From Chlorobium sp. (GTDB lineage: Bacteria > Bacteroidota > Chlorobiia > Chlorobiales > Chlorobiaceae), in the NCBI RefSeq assembly GCF_021740465.1, contig NZ_JAIOZR010000006.1, forward strand, positions 1 through 64,000: a stretch of DNA of 64,000 nucleotides. Direction: 5' to 3'. Numbering within the stretch: the stretch's first letter is position 1; the number at the start of each line of letters is the position of its first letter. The position numbers were made by a program, and so were the translations under genes. The notes under the pieces were generated by a model. That model ran no database searches and was not told the DNA's origin. It was given only the letters and a program-made list of their open reading frames with translations. This document shows, one piece after another, positions 46,820 through 54,147 of this stretch.

Positions 46820-46840
46820 GATTCCTGACTCCGTCAGCCC

Positions 46841-47125
46841 ATGCAATTCATACTTGTGACCTACGATATCGAAAACGACCGGAGGAGAACGAAAATCCAC
46901 AAGGTTCTCGAAGGGTATGGCATATCCGTGCAGTACAGTGTGTTTGAATGTTTTCTGTCGGATGAGGATTATGCGAGTCTTCGTCAGCGGCTGCAGAGCC
47001 TGATGGATGCGAAGCACCCGCTCGACAGCATCCGGTATTACCGGCTCTGCCGGAATTGTGTTGAAACTGTCGATGTAGACGGCAACCGCTCGTTTGAAAT
47101 CGCCAGTCCGTTCATCATTTCCTGA
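46841..47125 (+). CDS. cas2: CRISPR adaptation endonuclease Cas2
   Basis: A 94-residue Cas2, partner of Cas1 in spacer integration. The ferredoxin-fold start MQFILVTYDIENDRRRTKIH contains the conserved aspartate of the family (YDI), followed by VLEGYGISVQYSVFECFLSD and SIRYYRLC. It lies 56 bases upstream of the reverse transcriptase-Cas1 gene, so the two form an adaptation operon. A heptamer repeat tract comes right up to its start codon. Confidence 0.93.
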   Translation: MQFILVTYDIENDRRRTKIHKVLEGYGISVQYSVFECFLSDEDYASLRQRLQSLMDAKHPLDSIRYYRLCRNCVETVDVDGNRSFEIASPFIIS

Positions 47126-47181
47126 TGCCGGGATGACCGGGTAGTATCCCTCGGCACTCATAACGTTGACCCTTTACGCTT

Positions 47182-49377
47182 ATGGGATGGCTCTACAACC
47201 AGATGGCGATGCCCGAAACCATCTTTCAGGCATGGTACAGGGTAGCCTCGAACGACGGCCGTCCGGGGTACGACAACAAATCCATCGAGGATTACTCCCT
47301 CAGGCTGGAGGATAACCTCAGGTTGCTTTCGAAGTCGCTTCTTGACGGTTCATACCGTCCGGGTCCACTCCTGAAACTCGTGATGCTGAAGCCCGACGGC
47401 AGGGAGCGGACGCTGCTCATTCCCGGCGTGATGGACCGAGTTGCCCAGACGGCCGCAGCCATCGTGCTGAACCCGATCATCGAAGCCGAACTTGGTTCCT
47501 GCACCTTCGCCTACCGTCCCGGCATATCGCGTCAGGGCGCTGCACGCGAGATCGAACGGCTGCACCGCGAAGGGTACCAGTGGGTGCTCGATGCCGACAT
47601 CCGGAACTTTTTCGATAGCGTGCGCCACGACCTCCTGTTCCAGCGGCTTGCGGAGCTGGTTGACGACACGGAACTGATAGCCCTGTTGCACCGCTGGCTC
47701 ACGGCGGAAATTGTTGACGGCTTTAATCCCCGCATCCGAAACACGACGGGGTTGCCGCAGGGTTCGCCGGTTTCGCCGCTGCTGGCCAATCTCTACCTCG
47801 ACCGGTTCGACGAACAGATGGAAAAGGAGGGGTTCAGGCTGGTGCGCTTTGCCGATGACTATCTGGTGCTCTGCAAGACCCGTCCGAAAGCCGAGGCGGC
47901 CCTGAAGCTTTCCGAAACCGCTCTTGCGGAGCTGCAGCTCGAACTCAACAACGAGAAAACCCGCATCACCACCTTTTCCGAAGGGTTCAAGTATCTTGGC
48001 TACCTGTTCATCCGTTCGCTGGTGATCCCAACCAAAATGCATCCCGAGGAGTGGTACGACAAGCTCGGCAAGTTCAGGCTGCGCAAAAAGAGCCTGCATG
48101 TTGCACCCGATGATCCCGATTCGATGACTGACGATGCCGCACAGTTCGAACTGCAAACCGACCAGGGTGAAACGGTCGAGCTGTCGAAAAACGAGCTGCT
48201 GCAAACCGAGTTCGGCGCAAAGCTGCTGGAAAGCCTCGACAAACAGCAGGTGAGTGTTGACGACTTTCTCGATCGTGTGGCCCGTCAGGACGAGGAGCGG
48301 CTGAAAGAGAAGCGGGAGGCCCTCAAAAAGCTCTATTCGCCCTTTCTCAACACGCTCTACCTGCAGGAGCAGGGGAGCATCATGCGTAAGGACGGAGAGC
48401 GGTTCAGCATCGAAAAGGAGGGTGCGGTCGTCAACGAGGTTATTGTGCGCCGCATCGAGCAGGTCGTGGTGTTCGGCAACGTCGCCCTCACCACGCCGGT
48501 CATGCAGTACTGCCTGCGGAACGAGATTCCCGTCACCTTTCTCTCGCAGCACGGCAGCTATTTCGGCAGGCTCGAAGCCACCATGGCGGACAATGCCGAG
48601 ATGCAGCGCTTCCAGTTCCTGCGCTCCATCGACGAGCCCTTTGCGCTTGAAACCGCCAAAGCCATCGTCGAGGCGAAAATCTCGAACAGCAGAGCCATGA
48701 TCCGCCGCCGGAAGAACGCCTTGCAGGATGGCGACGGAGCGGCGCACTCCAGAATGGCTTCGAATCTCGATATTATGGCCGACCTTGCCGTCAAAGCAGC
48801 TGCATGCGAGGATATCGAGGTATTGCGCGGGCTTGAAGGCAAGGCTTCGGCGCTCTACTTCGAGTGCTACGGCTTGTTCTTCCGCCGTGATCTGCCGTTT
48901 CATACCGCATCGTTTCAGCGGGTGCGCCGCCCGCCCACCGACCCGGTGAACAGCCTGCTCAGTTTCGGCTACTCGATGCTGCACACCAACGTTTTTTCCA
49001 TGGTCAGGCTGAGCGGCATGAACCCCTACATCGGCTTTCTGCACTCCGAACGTAAAGGGAATCCGGCGCTGGTCAGCGATCTGGTCGAAGAGTTCCGCAC
49101 GGTAATCGACTCGCTGGTGCTCTATACCCTGAACCGAGGTCTCCTGCAGGAACGCGATTTCTACTGCCGCAAGGACAGGCCGGGCTGTTTTCTTTCGAAC
49201 GAAGCCCGAAAGAAGTACATCGGAATATTCGAATCGCGCATGTGGCAGGAATCGCGGGACGGCTCCACCGGCCGGACGCTGAACTTCCGTCGGCAGATTG
49301 AGAAGCAGGTGAAGATCATGCAGGAGGTGATAGCCGGAACGAGGATGCAGTACGATCCGTACAAGCTGCCGATATGA
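47182..49377 (+). CDS. cas1: Reverse transcriptase-Cas1 fusion
   Basis: A 731-residue fusion. Residues about 45-280 are a group II-intron-like reverse transcriptase: RTLLIPGVMDRVAQTA, FAYRPGISRQGA, GLPQGSPVSPLLANLYLD and the catalytic RFADDYLVL (residues 222-230, a FADD form of YxDD). After a charged linker, Cas1 begins near residue 385 and holds the metal ligands Glu552 (in LEGKAS), His621 (GFLHS) and Asp633 (VSDLVEEF). No Cas6 domain is fused at the N-terminus. RT-Cas1 proteins of type III systems can acquire spacers from RNA (known for Marinomonas), so RNA-derived spacers are expected here but unproven. The ATG at 47182 is the natural start. Copies of its last codons recur at 51251 and, shorter, at 53919. 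Confidence 0.95.
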   Translation: MGWLYNQMAMPETIFQAWYRVASNDGRPGYDNKSIEDYSLRLEDNLRLLSKSLLDGSYRPGPLLKLVMLKPDGRERTLLIPGVMDRVAQTAAAIVLNPIIEAELGSCTFAYRPGISRQGAAREIERLHREGYQWVLDADIRNFFDSVRHDLLFQRLAELVDDTELIALLHRWLTAEIVDGFNPRIRNTTGLPQGSPVSPLLANLYLDRFDEQMEKEGFRLVRFADDYLVLCKTRPKAEAALKLSETALAELQLELNNEKTRITTFSEGFKYLGYLFIRSLVIPTKMHPEEWYDKLGKFRLRKKSLHVAPDDPDSMTDDAAQFELQTDQGETVELSKNELLQTEFGAKLLESLDKQQVSVDDFLDRVARQDEERLKEKREALKKLYSPFLNTLYLQEQGSIMRKDGERFSIEKEGAVVNEVIVRRIEQVVVFGNVALTTPVMQYCLRNEIPVTFLSQHGSYFGRLEATMADNAEMQRFQFLRSIDEPFALETAKAIVEAKISNSRAMIRRRKNALQDGDGAAHSRMASNLDIMADLAVKAAACEDIEVLRGLEGKASALYFECYGLFFRRDLPFHTASFQRVRRPPTDPVNSLLSFGYSMLHTNVFSMVRLSGMNPYIGFLHSERKGNPALVSDLVEEFRTVIDSLVLYTLNRGLLQERDFYCRKDRPGCFLSNEARKKYIGIFESRMWQESRDGSTGRTLNFRRQIEKQVKIMQEVIAGTRMQYDPYKLPI

Positions 49378-49641
49378 ACAAGTGCCGGTTTGTCGAAGGC
49401 TCCCGGATGCGGTTTTCGAAAAAGCGATTTTTTTAGCTGTAATGCTATGTTATATATAATGTTACTGGTTTTTTGATGATATACTGAGCCTTCGATATTG
49501 CATATCGTCTGTAATTTCCGTAAGATACAGATGCAGTACAGCAGTAAAATCAGACCATTGTCCCTTGACATCGCTGATTTTTCCATGAGCCTTCGATTTC
49601 GCGCTGGAAACCCTTACCAGTCAAGGGTTTCCGGAGGCACT
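49378..49641 (+). promoter_or_regulatory. Leader of CRISPR array 1
   Basis: A 264-base AT-rich stretch between cas1 and the first repeat. It contains GATATTGCATATCG-type symmetry near 49493 and, next to the repeat, a CCCTT-AGGG inverted repeat (about 49611-49627) followed by TTTCCGGAGGCACT. Very similar sequences stand before arrays 2 and 3, which supports a role in transcription and integration. Confidence 0.75.
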
Positions 49642-50834
49642 CTTTATATCTAATTGCACTCACAGAGGATTGAAACATGACACCCTCGACGTATGCATCG
49701 GTGCCGGATACAATCTTTATATCTAATTGCACTCACAGAGGATTGAAACAACCTGGAATACCGCCACCTCCGCATCTGTCGCAGGCCGGCTTTATATCTA
49801 ATTGCACTCACAGAGGATTGAAACCTTTGCGGCGTTTCGTTAGTCGGTGCCGTTGGCGCCATCTTTATATCTAATTGCACTCACAGAGGATTGAAACTTG
49901 GAGGAGAGAGCTTCTAAGGCAGGGCTCAGCTCAGTCTTTATATCTAATTGCACTCACAGAGGATTGAAACTGATTGCTGTTGCGAGATTGTCTACTGTGA
50001 TGATGCTGCTCTTTATATCTAATTGCACTCACAGAGGATTGAAACTCTTTAACATATGCAGGAGTTGGTTCGCCGATAGCTTCGTGATATCTTTATATCT
50101 AATTGCACTCACAGAGGATTGAAACTAACCGCAAATAATACCGGCACGACAAAAAGTTTTACCTTTATATCTAATTGCACTCACAGAGGATTGAAACTTT
50201 TAGGCTCCCGCTTCGCCTTTTCTGCGACGGCTTTTTTGCAACTTTATATCTAATTGCACTCACAGAGGATTGAAACCAAAGTAATCATGATAACCGCCCC
50301 TCCTATGAGCGGCACTTTATATCTAATTGCACTCACAGAGGATTGAAACCAGGCACCCAGCAGCACGATCATGAGACCAAGGAGGAAGAACTTTATATCT
50401 AATTGCACTCACAGAGGATTGAAACTCAATAAGGAAGGTAAATACCATGGGATAGAATCTTCTTTATATCTAATTGCACTCACAGAGGATTGAAACTCGT
50501 CGCGATATCGGACCGCGGCATTTTTTTGATGCTTTATATCTAATTGCACTCACAGAGGATTGAAACTTATATGATACTTCAGTCTGCTATTCTTGCTAGA
50601 TTCTACTTTATATCTAATTGCACTCACAGAGGATTGAAACCTTTTAGACTGTGTTGTTTCCATGCGCGCTCGTCTGACCCGCGGAACTTTATATCTAATT
50701 GCACTCACAGAGGATTGAAACTCACGACGATGAAGTTCTCCCCGTCCACCGCGAAGAGGTCTTTATATCTAATTGCACTCACAGAGGATTGAAACTTGCT
50801 TCAACAAAAGCGCGTGCCGTGCCATCAGGGTATA
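49642..50834 (+). CRISPR. CRISPR array 1 (16 repeats)
   Basis: Sixteen identical 35-base repeats, starting CTTTATATCT and ending GGATTGAAAC, with ACAGAGG in the middle. They begin at 49642, 49715, 49790, 49863, 49936, 50011, 50091, 50163, 50242, 50315, 50391, 50462, 50532, 50606, 50687 and 50761. Spacers are about 37-45 bases. After the last repeat a full-length spacer (50796-50834) is followed by only eight repeat bases (CTTTATAT) before transposon DNA, so the array has been cut. The GAAAC end is the usual Cas6 handle. The leader lies on the left. Confidence 0.97.
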
Positions 50835-50942
50835 CTTTATATTGAATGGCGGGACGCTCTTTATTATTTGTATTTATAAAGCGGAAGGGATGAAAGCTGC
50901 TGAGGGAGCAGCCAATCAGCATAACCTTAGACAGGAGGAGCT

Positions 50943-51221
50943 ATGCCGAGAGGAGCGAGACTTGATGCGCCGGGAACGCTGCATCATGTGATGGTTCGGG
51001 GTATCGAAGGGATGAACATCGTCGAGGATGACGAAGACCGGGAGTATTTCGTTACCCGGCTGGGGCTGGTTACAACGGCAACCGGCACATCGGTCTATGC
51101 CTGGGCATTGATGAGCAACCATGTGAATGGCGGGACGTTCTTTATTATTAGCACTAAAGACGGCATATCGGTCTCGGCGGTCAATCAGATTCTGCTTCGT
51201 TGTCGCAATAAGTTACATTAA
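50943..51221 (+). pseudogene. Truncated REP-associated tyrosine transposase
   Basis: A 92-codon frame. The first 60 codons are almost identical to the intact transposase at 52031 (MPRGARLDAPGTLHHVMVRG, up to WALMSNH). The catalytic HxH continues there as SNHAH but is lost here, because the frame runs into the miniature element after SNH. The final 20 residues match the C-terminal helix-turn-helix of the intact protein (AVNQILLRCRNKL), read through the element. Without the catalytic tyrosine and the second metal histidine it should be inactive, although its DNA-binding part is also incomplete. Confidence 0.75.
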
Positions 51222-51234
51222 TAAGGAGCGTCCC
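51132..51234 (+). mobile_element. 103-bp miniature transposon (copy 1)
   Basis: Starts GGGACGTTCTTTATTATT and ends TAATAAGGAGCGTCCC, so its ends form a nearly perfect inverted repeat. The inner part matches the 3' end of the transposase gene. The same 103-base length is seen at 53802-53904. It is probably mobilised by the full-length transposase nearby. Confidence 0.7.
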
Positions 51235-51250
51235 TGAATGGGTGGGGGCC

Positions 51251-51614
51251 CTGAACTTCCGTCGGCAGATCGAGAAACAGGTAAAGATCATGCAGGAGGT
51301 GATAGCCGGAACGAGGATGCAGTACGATCCCTACAAGCTGCCGATATGAACAAGTGCCGGTTTGTCGAAGGCTCCCGGATGCGGTTTTTGAAAAACCGGT
51401 TTTTTTAGCCGTAATGCTATGTTGTATATAATGTTACCGGTTTTTTTTGTGATATGCTGAGCCTTCGATATTGCATATCGTCTGTAATTTCCGTAAGATA
51501 CAGAGTAAGTTCGGTAGTAAAATCAGACCATTGTCCGTTGATATCGCTGATTTTTCCATGAGCCTTCGATTTTGCGCTGGCAGCCCTTGCCAGTCAAGGG
51601 TTTCCGGAGGCACT
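51251..51614 (+). repeat. Duplicated cas1 3' end plus leader, before array 2
   Basis: From CTGAACTTCCGTCGG at 51251 this stretch repeats the last 33 codons of RT-cas1 (from about 49279) through the stop codon and the whole leader of array 1, with scattered base changes. The cas1 piece is not a gene. The leader part should drive array 2. An inverted repeat CCCTTG/CAAGGG lies at 51584-51600. Confidence 0.9.
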
Positions 51615-51922
51615 CTTTATATCTAATTGCACTCACTGAGGATTGAAACTCCCGCATATCAAGCAAGTCCTGTTCGTTCTGCTTGCCGATCTTTATATCT
51701 AATTGCACTCACTGAGGATTGAAACTCGCCTTTAATTAATTTCATAGTGGTTTTAATTTAAATCCATTCTTTATATCTAATTGCACTCACTGAGGATTGA
51801 AACTTTCGTACCTCTTTTCACCGACAAGCTGCTGCATTTCAGCCTTTATATCTAATTGCACTCACTGAGGATTGAAACCTTTCAAGCAGTTTTCTTTTCG
51901 GCATCAGGCGCAGAAGCTTTAT
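51615..51922 (+). CRISPR. CRISPR array 2 (4 repeats, truncated)
   Basis: Four 35-base repeats at 51615, 51691, 51769 and 51844. They are identical to those of array 1 except for ACTGAGG in place of ACAGAGG. A fourth full-length spacer (51879-51916) is followed by only six bases of the next repeat (CTTTAT), then 15 unrelated bases and the transposon. The array has clearly lost its distal part. Confidence 0.95.
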
Positions 51923-51937
51923 GCTCACGCAGCATGA

Positions 51938-53024
51938 GGGGACGCTCTTTATTATTTGTATTTATAAAGCGGAAGGTATGAAAGCTGCTGAGGGAGCAGG
52001 CAATCAGCATAACCTTAGACACGAGGCGCTATGCCGAGAGGAGCGAGACTTGATGCGCCGGGAACGCTGCATCATGTGATGGTTCGTGGTATCGAAGGGA
52101 TGAACATTGTCGAGGATGACAAAGACCGGGAGTATTTCGTTACCCGACTGGGGCTGGTTGCAACGGGAACCGGAACATCGGTCTATGCCTGGGCATTGAT
52201 GAGCAACCATGCCCATATGCTGCTCCGGAGCGGAGCAGCAGGCCTGTCAACCTTCATGCGCAAGCTGCTGACCGGCTATGCATCCTACTTCAACCGGAGG
52301 CACAAACGCCACGGGCATCTGTTCCAGAACCGCTACAAGTCGATTATCTGCGAGGAAGAACCCTATTTTCTGCGTCTCGTCAGCTATATCCACCTCAACC
52401 CGTTACGGGCGGGACTGGTCGGGAATATCGAAGAGCTGGAGAGGTATCGCTGGAGCGGTCACGCGGTGGTGCTGAACCGTATCCGTCACGAATGGCAGAA
52501 CAGGAATGCCGTGCTGGAGTACTTCGGCAAGAGAGATTCGTCAGCCCGTCAGGCATATCGCGAGTTTGTCGCATCCGAAAGCGGTCTCGGGCGACAGCCG
52601 GAACTTACCGGAGGAGGATTGATTCGCTCCATAGGAGGATGGTCGGAAGTGAAATCGCTCAGAAAGCGGGGCGAAAAACAGTTCAGCGATGAGCGGATAC
52701 TCGGCAGCGGCGAGTTTGTGAAGGAGATCCTCGATGAGGTAGATGACGGCCGGAAAGAGCAGTTTCCGGCGGTGCCAATGGAACAGGAAGCCAGGGAACG
52801 GCTGGAACTTCTCTGCAGGGAGAAGGGGGTATCGAAACAGGCCTTGCAGGCAGGCAGCAGGACTCGCCAGTGTTCAGCCGTACGCAAACAGCTTGCAGGG
52901 GAGTATGTCGGGGAGTTGGGCATGTCGTACGCCGGAGCAGCTCGTCTGCTTGGCATATCGGCATCGGCGGTCAATCAGATTCTGCTGCGTTGTCGCAATA
53001 AGTTGCAGTAATAAGGAGCGTCCC
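51938..53024 (+). mobile_element. Full-length REP-associated tyrosine transposase element
   Basis: About 1,087 bases between GGGACGCTC and GAGCGTCCC ends, with an intact transposase gene and about 90 bases of 5' leader. Partial and miniature copies with the same ends lie on both sides. It sits at the broken end of array 2. Confidence 0.75.
52031..53011 (+). CDS. REP-associated tyrosine transposase (Y1/TnpA_REP family)
   Basis: A 326-residue transposase. The Y1 fold at the N-terminus shows LHHVMVRGIEGMNIVEDDKD, WALMSNHAHMLLRSG (the HxH metal site, about residues 54-58) and the region HLFQNRYKSIICEEEPYFLR with catalytic tyrosine candidates. Next comes SYIHLNPLRAGLV, a signature of the RAYT group. 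The C-terminal part carries a helix-turn-helix (SYAGAARLLGISASAVNQIL). These enzymes cut single-stranded DNA at palindromic ends, here the GGGACGCTC repeats. It looks intact and could mobilise the miniature copies next to the other arrays. Confidence 0.9.
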   Translation: MPRGARLDAPGTLHHVMVRGIEGMNIVEDDKDREYFVTRLGLVATGTGTSVYAWALMSNHAHMLLRSGAAGLSTFMRKLLTGYASYFNRRHKRHGHLFQNRYKSIICEEEPYFLRLVSYIHLNPLRAGLVGNIEELERYRWSGHAVVLNRIRHEWQNRNAVLEYFGKRDSSARQAYREFVASESGLGRQPELTGGGLIRSIGGWSEVKSLRKRGEKQFSDERILGSGEFVKEILDEVDDGRKEQFPAVPMEQEARERLELLCREKGVSKQALQAGSRTRQCSAVRKQLAGEYVGELGMSYAGAARLLGISASAVNQILLRCRNKLQ

Positions 53025-53106
53025 GGAATTGAGAGAGGGCTGTGATTTCTGAACTTTTTATTCGAAAAACGCTTTCAAGTAGTTGCCATATTCGCTAACT
53101 TTGTTC

Positions 53107-53427
53107 ATGCATTACGAAATCGAATATTTTCACCCAACTATTGAGACGGATATCGAAAAGTGGCCTGCGAGCATCAAGGCGGATTACAGGCGTATTTCGC
53201 TGCTCGTAATGGAATACGGCCCACAAGTTCGGATGCCGCACACCAAAGCGATGGGCGGCGGGTTATTTGAGATGAGGCCTAAAGGCCGGGATGGTATCGG
53301 TCGAGCCTTTTACTGCTATGTTAAAGGCAAAAAAATCATCATCCTGCACAGCTTTATCAAAAAGACCCAAAAAACGCCGCAAAAAGAGCTGCGGCTTGCC
53401 CTAAAAAGAATGCAGGAGGTACAATAA
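53107..53427 (+). CDS. higB: HigB/RelE-like toxin (Gp49 family)
   Basis: A 106-residue toxin of the phage-derived Gp49/HigB-like family, predicted to cut mRNA at the ribosome. The core is HTKAMGGGLFEMRPKGRDGI followed by GRAFYCYVKGKKIIILHSFI and KKTQKTPQKELRLALKRM, the conserved Arg/Lys-rich end. The ATG at 53107 (MHYEIEYF) was preferred to an in-frame ATG at 53083. Its last base is shared with the antitoxin start, so the two are translated together. It lies between arrays 2 and 3. Confidence 0.85.
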   Translation: MHYEIEYFHPTIETDIEKWPASIKADYRRISLLVMEYGPQVRMPHTKAMGGGLFEMRPKGRDGIGRAFYCYVKGKKIIILHSFIKKTQKTPQKELRLALKRMQEVQ

Positions 53428-53753
53428 TGAAAGACTTAAACTATCAGCCGGTACGTTATGACGTTGAGGCAGCTATACGAAAGGATCTTGAAGATGAGGA
53501 ATTCCGCAAGGAATATGAAGCCCTTGAGCCGAAGTACGCACTGATCAGGGAATTGCTATCTGCACGCAAGCAGTCCGGAATGACTCAAGAGGCTGTAGCA
53601 AATAAAATAGGCACGACAAAGAGCGCAATCTCCAGACTTGAGGCTGGCAGCAAACATGCCCCGTCCATTACCACCCTCAGGAAATACGCTGAAGCCGTCG
53701 GTTGTGATTTGGTCATCAGGTTGGAGCCAAAACGGAAATCTGCTGACGCCTGA
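53427..53753 (+). CDS. higA: HigA-like Xre-family antitoxin
   Basis: A 108-residue antitoxin. The N-terminal half should wrap the toxin. The C-terminal half (about residues 40-95) is a Cro/C1-type helix-turn-helix: RELLSARKQSGMTQEAVANK followed by GTTKSAISRLEAGSKHAPSI. The toxin-first order is typical of HigBA. It should neutralise HigB and repress the operon. Its presence next to CRISPR arrays could help retain the locus; this is inference. Confidence 0.88.
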   Translation: MKDLNYQPVRYDVEAAIRKDLEDEEFRKEYEALEPKYALIRELLSARKQSGMTQEAVANKIGTTKSAISRLEAGSKHAPSITTLRKYAEAVGCDLVIRLEPKRKSADA

Positions 53754-53801
53754 ATGGTTTTCATTCTCAAAACACAGATTCGGAAGTGCTGTAGGAATAG
53801 C

Positions 53802-53904
53802 GGGACGCTCCTTATTATTAGCACTAAAGACGGCATATCGGCATCGGCGGTCAATCAGATTCTGATTCGTGGGCGAGAAAAGTTGTCGTAATAAGGAGCG
53901 TCCC
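53802..53904 (+). mobile_element. 103-bp miniature transposon (copy 2)
   Basis: GGGACGCTCCTTATTA at one end is the exact complement of TAATAAGGAGCGTCCC at the other, a 16-base inverted repeat. The interior matches the last codons of the transposase gene. The length equals the copy at 51132-51234. It lies between higA and the leader of array 3. Confidence 0.8.
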
Positions 53905-53918
53905 GGAATTGGGGGCGC

Positions 53919-54147
53919 TGAACTTCCGTCGGTATGTCGAGAGTTTGTTCGGGAACATATAAAAAGGTTTAACGGGATTTGTGCGAAAAAATGAGCGTCG
54001 ATTTTGTATAACTGAATAAAAATGCATAAGATACAGGTGCCGTACAGCAGTAAAATCAGGCCATTGTCCCTTGACATCACTGATTTTTCCATGAGCGTCG
54101 ATTTTGGCCCCGGCAGCCCTTGCCAGTCAAGGGTTTCCGGAGGCACT
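53919..54147 (+). repeat. Partial cas1-tail/leader copy before array 3
   Basis: Starts GCTGAACTTCCGTCGG like the copies at 49279 and 51251, then diverges for about 100 bases. It returns to close identity from about 54020 (AAGATACAGG) to the first repeat. The inverted repeat CCCTTG/CAAGGG is at 54118-54133. It should serve as leader of array 3. Confidence 0.8.

Larger units (their letters stand above)
50851..51234 (+). mobile_element. Deleted REP-associated transposon copy with nested 103-bp element
   Basis: Begins GGGACGCTC and ends GAGCGTCCC like the full element at 51938-53024. The 5' part (to about 51124) matches that element. The rest is replaced by a 103-base miniature element carrying its own terminal repeats. 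It lies directly after the truncated end of array 1. Confidence 0.75.

Noticed and set aside
47182-48300. RT domain as a group II intron
   Set aside because: The RT is fused in frame to Cas1 and there is no maturase/endonuclease domain or intron RNA structure around it.
47350-49044. 564-codon minus-strand frame opposite RT-cas1
   Set aside because: Antisense shadow of a gene with conserved catalytic motifs; no recognisable domain in the frame.
49677-50991. Short open frames across CRISPR array 1
   Set aside because: They are translations of the repeat (ISNCTHRGLK pattern) and spacers, not genes.
51938-53024. IS200/IS605 element with TnpB
   Set aside because: The transposase is of the longer RAYT type with a C-terminal helix-turn-helix, and no tnpB or omega RNA region is present.
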